Shown: piece after piece, positions 50,487 to 58,979 of the stretch | Position numbering within the stretch: the first letter of the stretch is position 1 | Layout of the letters: each line of letters begins with the position of its first letter | Source: Bacteroidota bacterium | GTDB lineage: Bacteria > Bacteroidota > Bacteroidia > Bacteroidales > Dysgonomonadaceae | Assembly: GCA_023388315.1 (NCBI GenBank) | Contig: JAEWGM010000044.1 | Location: 62,001 to 126,000 of the forward strand | DNA: 64,000 nt | Direction of reading: 5' to 3' | Program-made: the position numbers and the translations under genes | The notes under the pieces: generated by a model | Seen by the model: the letters and a program-made list of their open reading frames with translations, nothing else | Databases searched by the model: none | What the model was told of the DNA's origin: nothing

Positions 50487-50494
50487 CAAATATA
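50487..50494 (-). promoter_or_regulatory. -7 box upstream of ompA
   Basis: TATATTTG on the minus strand, an exact TAnnTTTG box, about 210 bp before the ATG. The 50278-50602 gap is otherwise A/T-rich and without a gene. Confidence 0.4.
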
Positions 50495-50602
50495 AAACTT
50501 AATTTTTATATAAACCTAAAAAATAGTCGAAAAATGGCTAAAGGCGTTTTAAATAGGGCATTTTTCCACACTTTTTCCCCAACTTCCACAAATTCTTGTC
50601 TG

Positions 50603-51463
50603 TTATCCTAAATAGCTTTTTAATAATTTGCTTCTAGAATCCTGACGTAGTCTGCGGATTGCCTTTTCTTTTATTTGACGAACACGCTCTCGTGTTAACT
50701 GAAATTTATCGCCAATTTCTTCTAATGTCATCTCTTGGCAACCAATACCAAAGAACATTTTAATGATATCGCTCTCCCGCTCTGTGAGTGTGGAAAGTGC
50801 TCTATCGATTTCCTTTTGCAACGATTCGTTTATCAATGTCCTGTCGGCCACGGGGGCATCGTCATTCACCAACACATCCAGTAAACTGTTGTCTTCACCT
50901 TCCACAAAAGGGGCGTCCATAGAAATGTGTCTGCCCGAAACTTTTAGTGAGTCGGTAACTTTCTCTACCGGTATGTCAAGCTCAATAGCCAATTCTTCTG
51001 CCGAAGGCCTGCGCTCATTTTCTTGCTCAAATTTTTGATAGGCTTTGCTTATTTTGTTGAGCGAGCCTACTTGATTAAGCGGAAGCCTCACTATGCGAGA
51101 CTGTTCAGCTAATGCCTGAAGAATGGATTGACGAATCCACCAAACAGCGTAGCTGATGAATTTAAACCCGCGGGTTTCATCGAATTTTTCGGCTGCTTTT
51201 ATAAGGCCTAAATTGCCCTCGTTAATTAAGTCGGGAAGGCTTAAGCCTTGATTTTGATATTGTTTCGCTACCGATACAACAAATCTCAAGTTCGCTCGGG
51301 TTAGCTTTTCAAGTGCTTGGCGGTCGCCTTTCTTGATAGCTTGCGCTAATTCCACTTCTTCCTCCACAGTAATCAGGTCTTCACGCCCGATTTCCTGAAG
51401 GTATTTGTCAAGTGAAGCGCTCTCGCGATTTGTGATCGATTTGGTTATTTTTAATTGTCTCAT
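50603..51463 (-). CDS. rpoD: Primary RNA polymerase sigma factor (RpoD/SigA)
   Basis: A 286-residue sigma-70 factor, short because the group in Bacteroidota lacks region 1.1 and the long non-conserved region. Region 1.2 is at the start (SASLDKYLQEIGREDLITVEEE), region 2 holds NLRFVVSVAKQYQNQGL, DLINEGNLGLIKAAEKFD and FISYAVWWIRQSI, and region 4 ends with ERVRQIKEKAIRRLR. It is the factor expected to read the TAnnTTTG promoters seen across the window. It has its own promoter directly upstream. Confidence 0.96.
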   Translation of the reverse strand: MRQLKITKSITNRESASLDKYLQEIGREDLITVEEEVELAQAIKKGDRQALEKLTRANLRFVVSVAKQYQNQGLSLPDLINEGNLGLIKAAEKFDETRGFKFISYAVWWIRQSILQALAEQSRIVRLPLNQVGSLNKISKAYQKFEQENERRPSAEELAIELDIPVEKVTDSLKVSGRHISMDAPFVEGEDNSLLDVLVNDDAPVADRTLINESLQKEIDRALSTLTERESDIIKMFFGIGCQEMTLEEIGDKFQLTRERVRQIKEKAIRRLRQDSRSKLLKSYLG

Positions 51464-51501
51464 TTATTTTCTTCTATTTCCTGTCATTTAGTTTTGGGGT
51501 G

Positions 51502-51538
51502 CAAAAGTACTCAATTTTTCATTACAAAGTTACATTAT
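51502..51538 (-). promoter_or_regulatory. Promoter for rpoD
   Basis: On the minus strand TTTG (51535-51538), a 25-bp gap to TACTTTTG (51502-51509), an exact -7 box. Because the spacer is long, another -33 element may be used. Two further hairpins lie between it and htrA (51636-51668 and 51675-51692). Confidence 0.5.
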
Positions 51539-51635
51539 CATACAAATTCACACCCATGCCACGTTGCACTATAATGTAATATAAGGAATTATTTCGATTA
51601 ATAAAAATCTTTATTCCTTCATCCATATATAATTA

Positions 51636-51692
51636 GCAAAGGAAACGATGAATAATCGGATCCTTTGCTATAGAAACACCAATAACGGTGTT
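51636..51692. terminator. Two hairpins downstream of htrA
   Basis: GCAAAGGA/TCCTTTGC (51636-51643 with 51661-51668) and AACACC/GGTGTT (51675-51692). They lie past the htrA stop and may terminate it, but neither has a strong T tract on the minus strand. Confidence 0.35.
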
Positions 51693-51736
51693 TTTGTTAC
51701 TGAAAAATACGGAATTAACCTTAGTTAACAGTGTGG

Positions 51737-53269
51737 TTATTTCTGTGTGAGGTCAATGGCGATGTATTGCGTACGTCCATTGGGGTAGAAGCCGGCTACC
51801 AAAATAACTTTGTCTTGGCTGCTGTTGCTAACCGATGTAACTATTTTGGCTACATCGCTACTGCTGTTCACAGGCGTGTTGTTGATACGCATAATAATGA
51901 ATCCTTTATTGATGCCTTCTTTTCTAAACAACCCGTTACTTTCTACGCTTGCCACTTCAACTCCGCTGTTAATGCCAAGTTGTTGCTTTCTATTATTTGG
52001 AATTTCTTTAAACGTCACGCCAAGGAGGTCCATGGTGTCAGACCCTCTTTGAATGTCTGTATTTCCTGCGTCGTTTTTCAATTCAACGGTGTATGAATGT
52101 TGTTTTCCGTTTCTGTCAACCGTTACTTTCACTTTGTCTCCGGGGCGATATCTGCTCAATTGATCTTGCAAACCGGCAAAGTTCCTGATTTGAACATCAT
52201 TTATTTGCTTGATAATGTCGCCTTTTTCCATACCGGCAGCTTTCGCAGCGCTTCTGTCGGCAAAATCATCGATAACCACGCCAATTATTTGCGATAATTC
52301 TCTGGCTTTTTCGGGGTCTTGGCGTCTTACCACTTCAATGGGCAGCACTTGAATTCCCAACACTGCTCTTTGAACGGTTCCGTATTGTTTGAGGTCGGCT
52401 GCTACTTTTCCGGCAATGGAAATGGGAACGGCAAAAGCCAATCCGTTAAAATCGCCCGATTGTGAGAAAATGGCTGTGTTGATACCCACCAATTCGCCTT
52501 TTGTGTTCACGAGCGCGCCTCCACTGTTACCGCGGTTTACGGCCGCGTCTACCTGAATAAACGATTGAATTCCTAAATCGCCACCCACAATGTTGCCTCT
52601 GTTTTTGGCGCTTACAATGCCAGCGGTAACCGTTGAGGTAAGATTAAACGGGTTTCCAACGGCAAGCACCCATTCTCCGATTTGTAGCGCGTCGGAATTC
52701 CCGAATGTGAGATACGGGAATTCATCGCCTTCAATTTTCAGCAAAGCGATATCTGTTTGCGGATCTTTTCCTACTACTTTGGCGGTAAGTTCCCGGTTGT
52801 CGTTTAACGAAACGGTTACTTCCGTGGCGTTTTCAACCACGTGATTGTTGGTAATGATGTATCCGTCTTTTGAAATAATCACACCCGATCCGAAACCAAC
52901 TTGTTCGCGAGGCTGTGATGGCGCTCTGTCTCCAAAACCGAAAAAGAAGTCGAACGGATTCATGTATTGTTGTTGACTGATGGATTTTACTTTCACGTGC
53001 ACCACGCCGTTAACCGAACGAGCGGCAGCTTCGGTAAAATCGGGATAACCTTCGGTTGTGGTTAAGCTGGCCAGTGTGGCATTTTTGTTTTGATCGAAAG
53101 AATCCGCATACATCCTTATTTCGGAAGTACTTTCAATCTCTGTGGATTTCTTTCCAAGATTCAAGCCGTTATTTTTGTTTGCAATGTTGTATCCTACCAG
53201 CGTAAGAACCGAACTAAGAATTGCTACCAAAACAATGGCCAGTAAATTTCTACTATTACTTGTGTTCAT
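51737..53269 (-). CDS. Do-like serine protease (HtrA/DegP family)
   Basis: A periplasmic protease/chaperone of 510 residues with an uncleaved or signal-like N-terminal helix (LLAIVLVAILSSVLTLVGY). The catalytic triad is H143 (TNNHVVEN), D173 (QTDIALLKI) and S249 (RGNSGGALV). Two PDZ domains follow (about 300-380 and 410-505), with GIINKGFI-type ligand grooves. It degrades or refolds damaged envelope proteins. The gene is single and has its own -7 box. Confidence 0.95.
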   Translation of the reverse strand: MNTSNSRNLLAIVLVAILSSVLTLVGYNIANKNNGLNLGKKSTEIESTSEIRMYADSFDQNKNATLASLTTTEGYPDFTEAAARSVNGVVHVKVKSISQQQYMNPFDFFFGFGDRAPSQPREQVGFGSGVIISKDGYIITNNHVVENATEVTVSLNDNRELTAKVVGKDPQTDIALLKIEGDEFPYLTFGNSDALQIGEWVLAVGNPFNLTSTVTAGIVSAKNRGNIVGGDLGIQSFIQVDAAVNRGNSGGALVNTKGELVGINTAIFSQSGDFNGLAFAVPISIAGKVAADLKQYGTVQRAVLGIQVLPIEVVRRQDPEKARELSQIIGVVIDDFADRSAAKAAGMEKGDIIKQINDVQIRNFAGLQDQLSRYRPGDKVKVTVDRNGKQHSYTVELKNDAGNTDIQRGSDTMDLLGVTFKEIPNNRKQQLGINSGVEVASVESNGLFRKEGINKGFIIMRINNTPVNSSSDVAKIVTSVSNSSQDKVILVAGFYPNGRTQYIAIDLTQK

Positions 53270-53302
53270 TTGTTTAATTGATTAGTTTGTTTATTTCTAA
53301 AG

Positions 53303-53310
53303 CAAATATA
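53303..53310 (-). promoter_or_regulatory. -7 box for htrA
   Basis: TATATTTG on the minus strand, 33 bp before the ATG. No clear -33 element. Confidence 0.45.
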
Positions 53311-53443
53311 AAACAAAAATCATTCAATAAATTTGTGTCCAATCTACTTTTTAACACTTTTAACTGAAACAGAAACCGATTAACCCGCTTTAACCCTACT
53401 TGTCTACAAATGAGGATTTTTTAATGTCAATGTGTCAGATTTA

Positions 53444-54616
53444 TTATCTGTAACGGTTCCTTTTATTGGCATATTTTCTAAAACGAGAATTGTTGAGCGG
53501 TTGAAAAATGTCGAAAAACAAAAGGTTGATATGAAACTTTCCGGCGTCGAACAAGCGGGAGTTCCGGTTAATCACATTCATTTGAATTAAAAACCTGATA
53601 ATAAATAATAAAAGGGCAAAACCCAATAACACGTAATTTGAGTTGAAAACTCCTAACGCGGACGCGATGAGCAAAAAAGCGTAAAAAGCGTATTTTGAAA
53701 AGGATTCAAGCCCGAAAATGAACGATGCAACGCCTTTGTAAAACTGCTTGGTGTAAAGATAAGGAGCTTTGAATGCCCGCCAAGTTGAGAAACGTTGAAT
53801 AACATCGGTTTCTGTCATACTTTCCGGTGAAAGGCAAACAGCGGTGTTCTTTTTGTGGGCTATTTTGTTGATATACAAATCGTCTTCACCACCTTCTACA
53901 TTTAAAATGGAGGAATAACCCTTGTGTTTGAAAAACAACTCTTTTTTGTAAGCCAAATTTCGGCCGATTCCCATAAATGGTTTTTTAGAAATCGCCATAG
54001 AGAGGAGTTTCAGGTTTTGGATGAGGTTGTCGTAAAGGATAAAACTTCGCATCCGTTTTTTGCGTTCGATATTGAGTTTGCAATATCCCAGCACCACCTC
54101 TTTTTCGTTCACACATTTGCTGCTCATTTCTCTGATCCACTGGTGGGTGCAAGGTTTGCAATAAGCATCGGTGAAAAGCAATACCTCGTTTTTTGCCGCT
54201 TTAATTCCGATTGTGAGTGAGAGTTTTCTTTCATTCACGCTTTCGGCTTCGGCGGGCACGTAGGTGTGATAAAGGTTAGAATATTTGTTTTCGGCGGCTT
54301 TTAAAACCATATCGGTTTCGTCTGTAGAGCCGCTGTTCACCACAATTACCTCAAAATTGGGATGGTCTTGCTCTAAAATAAATGGAAGATTTTTTTGCAG
54401 CGCTTCCGATTCGTTTTTAGATGAAATGATAACCGACACGGAAGGCAGATCTTCATCTTTTAACGGTTGGCTTTTTCTTTTTTTCTCGTAAGCATACGGT
54501 TTTCCATAAACAAAAAGGTAATAGCATAATTGCATTAAGAAAAAAAAGAACAATGTGCCGACAACAATCCACTCAATAATACTAAAATCATTAATCCACG
54601 ATATGAGAAAGTCCAT
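53444..54616 (-). CDS. Family 2 glycosyltransferase, membrane-bound
   Basis: A 390-residue enzyme. The frame is open to 54748, but I start at the ATG at 54616 (MDFLISWINDFSIIEWIVV), which gives a normal N-terminal membrane helix and sits 13 bp after lysA. The GT-A domain has SVSVIISSKNESEALQ, the acidic FTDAYCKP and the acceptor motif RFSTWRAFKAPY (QxxRW-like). Two to three C-terminal helices close it. It is probably processive or polysaccharide-related; the sugar is unknown. Confidence 0.85.
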   Translation of the reverse strand: MDFLISWINDFSIIEWIVVGTLFFFFLMQLCYYLFVYGKPYAYEKKRKSQPLKDEDLPSVSVIISSKNESEALQKNLPFILEQDHPNFEVIVVNSGSTDETDMVLKAAENKYSNLYHTYVPAEAESVNERKLSLTIGIKAAKNEVLLFTDAYCKPCTHQWIREMSSKCVNEKEVVLGYCKLNIERKKRMRSFILYDNLIQNLKLLSMAISKKPFMGIGRNLAYKKELFFKHKGYSSILNVEGGEDDLYINKIAHKKNTAVCLSPESMTETDVIQRFSTWRAFKAPYLYTKQFYKGVASFIFGLESFSKYAFYAFLLIASALGVFNSNYVLLGFALLLFIIRFLIQMNVINRNSRLFDAGKFHINLLFFDIFQPLNNSRFRKYANKRNRYR

Positions 54617-54629
54617 TTCGAAAATAATT

Positions 54630-55787
54630 TTATAACGAATCAGAAAAATAAGATAAAGGCACCTCCCGGCAATTATATTGCGAAACCATTGTTTCGCCAT
54701 ATGCTCCGGCGGAACGGATAGCCAATAAATCGCCACGATTGGTTTCATTCAACAGCATATCTTCGGCAAAAACGTCGCTCGATTCGCAAATTGGCCCTAC
54801 CACATCATACAACGCGTATTCTTTATCGGAACTGATATTCTCGATATGGTGAAACGCATCGTAAAGCGCGGGGCGGATTAAATCGGTCATTCCGGCATCC
54901 ACAATCACAAATTTTTTGTCGATACCTTCTTTTACGTATGTTGTTTTGGTAATGAGCGAACCGCAGGAAGCCACCACCGAGCGGCCCAATTCAAAATGAA
55001 GGGCCTGGTCTTCATCGAGTTTCAGGTGTTTTTCGAATACGTTGAAATACGACTCGAAATCCGCAATGGGGCAATGGTTTGGGTGTTGGTAGTTGATGCC
55101 AAGCCCACCGCCAACATTGATTACTTGCATTGGCAAATTTTGTTTTTTAAACCATTGGCGCAATTCCAACGCTTTTACGCATAAATTTTCAAACGATGAT
55201 AAATCGGTAATCTGTGAACCAATATGAAAGTGAAGGCCAATGAGTTTCACACGGTTGAAATCGGCGATCATCTCAATAGCGCGAGGCAAATCTTTTTCGT
55301 TTAACCCGAATTTGTTTTCGGTTAACCCCGTGGTAATATATTTGTGCGTATGCGCGTCCACATTGGGGTTAACGCGTAGCGCTACGCGCGCGGTTCGCTG
55401 CTTTTCACTTGCCAATTGTTCAATGGCTTCCAGTTCGGGGAGCGACTCCACGTTGAAGCAAAAAATATCGTTGTCGAGCCCGATGTTAATCTCTTTATCT
55501 GTTTTTCCCACGCCGGCAAACGCTATTTTCGATGCCGGGAACCCACATTCCAACGCTTTATGTATTTCGTTGCCACTTACGCAATCGGCGCCAAAACCAT
55601 ACGATGCAATTTCTCTCAAAATACGCGGATTGGAATTGGCTTTCAAGGCATAATGCACGTGAAATTTTCGGGCTTCCGTTTCTTTTTTAATGAGTGATAG
55701 GGTTTCTTTCAGCAACTCCATGTCGTAATAATAAAATGGAGTATCTATGGAATTGAATTTTTCTACGGGAAAAATGCCTTTAATCAT
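54630..55787 (-). CDS. lysA: Diaminopimelate decarboxylase
   Basis: A 385-residue fold-type III PLP enzyme making lysine from meso-diaminopimelate. The PLP lysine is K49 in HYALKANSN, and the closing motifs are VGPICESSDVFAED and AGAYGETMVSQYN. The GPICES cysteine is the subunit-contributed catalytic residue. It is followed closely by the glycosyltransferase gene, which probably shares its transcript. Confidence 0.95.
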   Translation of the reverse strand: MIKGIFPVEKFNSIDTPFYYYDMELLKETLSLIKKETEARKFHVHYALKANSNPRILREIASYGFGADCVSGNEIHKALECGFPASKIAFAGVGKTDKEINIGLDNDIFCFNVESLPELEAIEQLASEKQRTARVALRVNPNVDAHTHKYITTGLTENKFGLNEKDLPRAIEMIADFNRVKLIGLHFHIGSQITDLSSFENLCVKALELRQWFKKQNLPMQVINVGGGLGINYQHPNHCPIADFESYFNVFEKHLKLDEDQALHFELGRSVVASCGSLITKTTYVKEGIDKKFVIVDAGMTDLIRPALYDAFHHIENISSDKEYALYDVVGPICESSDVFAEDMLLNETNRGDLLAIRSAGAYGETMVSQYNCREVPLSYFSDSL

Positions 55788-55852
55788 TGGGGTGAAATTG
55801 AATTGTTGTATGAAATAACCCGTGGAAATTGAAAACCACGAAGACGAAATGC

Positions 55853-55860
55853 AAAAATAC
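55853..55860 (-). promoter_or_regulatory. -7 box for lysA
   Basis: TATTTTTG on the minus strand (exact TAnnTTTG), 66 bp before the lysA ATG and just after the miaA stop. Confidence 0.5.
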
Positions 55861-55880
55861 GAAATTTCCGCTTAGCTTCT

Positions 55881-56819
55881 TCATTTTCCGATAAAAGAAT
55901 GCGCTTTCTCCAACTTCTCAGCCATCGGAAGCGTGGCGTCAATCCAATGAATGGTGAAGCCCCGGCGATCCATTCCTCTGAACCACGTCATTTGTCTTTT
56001 GGCAAACCTGTGAATGGCGGTTTCGAGTTGAGTGAACATATCCTCAATGGAAAGTTTGCCTAAAACGTGCAAGGTTACAAACTTGTATTCAAGGCCGTAA
56101 TACATTAAATCTTCGGGTGAAACGCCGTTTTGTATGAGTTTTTCAACCTCTTCCACCATGCCTTCGGCTAGGCGCGATTTCAGACGCGAGGTTATTTTCT
56201 CTCGCCTCGTTTCCCTATCAATAGAAAGCCCGATAATTACACTTTCCACCGGTGCGAAATCTATTTCAGCAGAAGGCAGTTTCGATTGAAAGTCGGCAAT
56301 TTCAATGGCGCGAATGGCGCGTTTTTTTGTGTCGGTATCGGTAACGTTATGCAGTTTTTTGTAGGATGAGAGAATGGTTGTGAGTTCTTCCAATGATTTG
56401 TTTTCCAGTGATTTTCGAAACTCCGGGTTTGGAGGCACATCCGGCAGGTGATACCCTTTCAGAACGGACTCAATGTATAACCCCGTGCCGCCGCACAAAA
56501 TGGGCGTTTTGCCACGTGAGAAGATATCGTTGTAAACTCGATGAAAATCGTGGTGGTAATTAAACAGAGTGTATTTATCGCCGGCATCGCGAATATCAAT
56601 TAAATGGTGTTTTATTTGAGTGCCGTTTACGAAATAATCCGCTAAGTCTTTGCCGGTGCCGATGTCCATTCCTCGATAAACTTGTCGAGAATCGGCACTG
56701 ATGATTTCCGCGTTCAGCGTGGCTGCCAAATGCGCGGCAAATGTGGTTTTACCGCTTGCCGTTGGGCCAAGAATGGTGATGAGTTTGGAAGTTGAAGATG
56801 ATGCAGATGGAGAATTCAT
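55881..56819 (-). CDS. miaA: tRNA dimethylallyltransferase, first copy
   Basis: A 312-residue enzyme that adds dimethylallyl to A37 of tRNAs reading UNN codons. The P-loop is GPTASGKTT, followed by SADSRQVYRGMDIGTGK. The C-terminal helices have KRQMTWFRG, which contacts tRNA. A second, clearly different copy lies at 61421. Two MiaA genes are known in Bacteroidota. This copy sits downstream of the LemA/TPM operon, 51 bp after it. Confidence 0.92.
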   Translation of the reverse strand: MNSPSASSSTSKLITILGPTASGKTTFAAHLAATLNAEIISADSRQVYRGMDIGTGKDLADYFVNGTQIKHHLIDIRDAGDKYTLFNYHHDFHRVYNDIFSRGKTPILCGGTGLYIESVLKGYHLPDVPPNPEFRKSLENKSLEELTTILSSYKKLHNVTDTDTKKRAIRAIEIADFQSKLPSAEIDFAPVESVIIGLSIDRETRREKITSRLKSRLAEGMVEEVEKLIQNGVSPEDLMYYGLEYKFVTLHVLGKLSIEDMFTQLETAIHRFAKRQMTWFRGMDRRGFTIHWIDATLPMAEKLEKAHSFIGK

Positions 56820-56870
56820 ATGAATAGCTGTTTTTTGAGCGCTGGCAAAGAAAGTGTTCCGACCCGGCGT

Positions 56871-57695
56871 TTACCAACTTCCTCCCGCGCCGCCACCGCC
56901 AAAACTGCCACCGCCACCGCCGCCGAAGCCACCAAAACCTCCACCGCCAAAGCCGCCTCCTCCGAATCCGCCGCCGCCCCAGCCACTACTTCTTCGTCCT
57001 CCACCTGTCATTGGCGGAAAGAAAATGGGCCCGCCACCACGGCCACGGCTGTGCCCGTCTCCATCAATGTGCTGGTCGCCGCCGTTAGAAAGCAAGCGCA
57101 CCAATACAAGAAAAATAATGATGAAAACGATAATGGTTAAAATCGAAAAACCTCTTACACCGTCTTCTTGTGGGTCGGCGGAAAATTCGCCCGAAAGGCG
57201 CGCAATCATCGTATCGATAGCGGCGTTAGTGCCACTAAAATAATCGTTTTGCGCGAAGTGGGGAATCATTTCGTTTCGCACAATGCGTCCCGCGAACGCG
57301 TCGTTGATGCGGGCTTCCAACCCGTAGCCGACCGATATGAAGGCTTGTCCGCGGCTGTTGCCCACTTTGGGTTTGATGAGGATAACGGCGCCATTGTCTT
57401 TGCCTCGCTGGCCAATGCCCCATTTTTCGCCTAAGCGAATGGCGAAATCCGATGCGGCATAACCGTGTAAATCGTTCACCGTAACCACATAAATTTGCGT
57501 GGAAGTGCTATCGTTATAAGCCAGCAGTTTTTGCTCAAGCGCTTGTTGTTCGGTTTGCGAAAAAAGGTTTGCGAAATCATTCACCAGCCTGTATGGATAC
57601 ATCGGCTCGGGAATATCCTGCGCCGATAACCCAAATAAAATGAGGGTGTTTATGATAAAAACAGAGAGAAGTTTAGTCTTCCATAATAACTTCAT
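56871..57695 (-). CDS. TPM-domain protein with glycine-rich tail (YgcG type)
   Basis: A 274-residue protein from the ATG at 57695 (the frame opens at 57707). A signal peptide (LLSVFIINTLILFGLSA) is followed by a TPM_phosphatase-type domain (ALEQKLLAYNDSTSTQIYVVTV, EKWGIGQRGKDNGAVILI). A membrane helix (FSILTIIVFIIIFLVLVRLL) and a tail of GGGF repeats ending GGAGGSW close it. This is the YgcG/TPM layout that travels with LemA. It overlaps the second TPM gene by 23 bp. Confidence 0.9.
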   Translation of the reverse strand: MKLLWKTKLLSVFIINTLILFGLSAQDIPEPMYPYRLVNDFANLFSQTEQQALEQKLLAYNDSTSTQIYVVTVNDLHGYAASDFAIRLGEKWGIGQRGKDNGAVILIKPKVGNSRGQAFISVGYGLEARINDAFAGRIVRNEMIPHFAQNDYFSGTNAAIDTMIARLSGEFSADPQEDGVRGFSILTIIVFIIIFLVLVRLLSNGGDQHIDGDGHSRGRGGGPIFFPPMTGGGRRSSGWGGGGFGGGGFGGGGFGGFGGGGGGSFGGGGAGGSW

Positions 57696-58095
57696 CGCAC
57701 AATTCATTTTGATCGTTTTCGCAAATAGGGTAGCGCGCTTTAATTAAATTGCCCACTTTACCCACGCCTTGGCAAATGCCTTCGGTTATGAGTCCTTTTC
57801 TAAAGTAAGAGAGCATTTCTTCCAAGGCATCGTGCCAGAAATAGTCGTGTGCCGCTTCGTTTATTCCTTGGTCGCCAAAAATTGCCGCTTTGTGATCCGA
57901 TGGGCACACGTAAATAAGAATGCCGTTTCGCAATTGGGTTTCTTCCATTTTCAGAAACTTGAATTTGCTTTCAGCTGCCTCCAAGGGATCGCCTTTGCAA
58001 CTGCGGGCCACGCACACGCGAATTTCCCCCGATGTTAAGTTCTCGGCGCTTTGTATCGCTTCTTTTACTTGTTCAAGCTGTTCTGGATTTAACAT
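57673..58095 (-). CDS. Second TPM-domain protein
   Basis: A 140-residue protein with a TPM domain but no signal peptide or tail. Seen are the conserved TSGEIRVCVARS start and GILIYVCPSDHKAAIFGDQGINE. It lies between the LemA gene (21-bp gap) and the YgcG-like gene (overlap), so the three act together. Exact function is not known. Confidence 0.88.
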   Translation of the reverse strand: MLNPEQLEQVKEAIQSAENLTSGEIRVCVARSCKGDPLEAAESKFKFLKMEETQLRNGILIYVCPSDHKAAIFGDQGINEAAHDYFWHDALEEMLSYFRKGLITEGICQGVGKVGNLIKARYPICENDQNELCDEVIMED

Positions 58096-58116
58096 ACGGC
58101 TTTCTGATGACGATGA

Positions 58117-58695
58117 CTAAAACTGTACTTGTGGCGCGGTTTGCGATTCGGGTGTGGCTTCGAAATACCCTTTGGGTTTAAATTTGAACCATCCGGCGTA
58201 AATTACTTGCGGAAATTTACGGATGTAGGCGTTATAGTCCTGTGCCACTTGGTTAAATTTGTTTCTTTCTACCGAAATGCGATTTTCCGTGCCCGCCAAC
58301 TCATCTTGCAGCGCCAAAAAGTTTTGGTTGGCTTTCAACTCGGGATAGTTTTCTTGAATAAGTAACAATCGGCCCAGGGCTTGGCTTACTTGATTTTGCG
58401 CTTGCTGATATTGTTGTATGCTTTCTTCGGTAAGTTCCTCGGCGTTTACGTTCATTTGCGTTGCCCGGGCGCGCGCTTCGGTAACCTGTGTGAAGGTTTC
58501 TTGCTCATGTTCGGCATAGCCTTTCACGGTGGCAACCAAATTAGGGATGAGGTCTGCACGGCGTTGATAGGCATTTTGCACGTTTCCCCATTGCGAGGTA
58601 ACTGTTTCCTGTTTTTCAACCATAGTGTTGTATCCGCAGCTCGAAAGCGTAAAGCCGGCAATGGCCACTAAAAGTATAAATTTGAATGTTTTCAT
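58117..58695 (-). CDS. LemA family protein
   Basis: A 192-residue protein with a lipoprotein-like signal peptide (FKFILLVAIAGFTLSSCG) and a long alpha-helical body (KQETVTSQWGNVQNAYQRRADLIPNLVATVKGYAEHEQETF), ending IRKFPQVIYAGWFKFKPKGYFEA. These are the LemA hallmarks. It starts the LemA-TPM-TPM operon that may regulate envelope or membrane stress; the mechanism is unknown. Confidence 0.92.
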   Translation of the reverse strand: MKTFKFILLVAIAGFTLSSCGYNTMVEKQETVTSQWGNVQNAYQRRADLIPNLVATVKGYAEHEQETFTQVTEARARATQMNVNAEELTEESIQQYQQAQNQVSQALGRLLLIQENYPELKANQNFLALQDELAGTENRISVERNKFNQVAQDYNAYIRKFPQVIYAGWFKFKPKGYFEATPESQTAPQVQF

Positions 58696-58724
58696 TGTGT
58701 TATTTTTTTAAATAAATGTTTGTA

Positions 58725-58732
58725 CAAATATA
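58725..58732 (-). promoter_or_regulatory. -7 box for the LemA operon
   Basis: TATATTTG on the minus strand, 29 bp before the LemA ATG. In the divergent gap (58696-58979) a second minus-strand box, TACTTTTG, lies at 58833-58840. Confidence 0.5.
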
Positions 58733-58852
58733 ACCAATTAGTTTTTATTGATGTGTAGATAACAATTTTATCTGTAGAAAGGTTTAAATATAAATTTAAT
58801 CCATCCATTTAAAGTGCCGATGCCGAAGAATGCAAAAGTAAAAGTTTTTTTA

Positions 58853-58860
58853 TACCTTTG
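58853..58860 (+). promoter_or_regulatory. -7 box for the DUF3078 gene
   Basis: TACCTTTG (exact TAnnTTTG), about 120 bp before the ATG. The -33 element is not clear. Confidence 0.45.
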
Positions 58861-58979
58861 TGGTTCTTAATAATAACACAAAACTATTGTTGTGTTCTGA
58901 AGATTGATTTGAGGTTGTATGTGTCATCGTCTTTCACTTCATCAGAACATAAAAAAATGAATATCAAATAAACATAACT

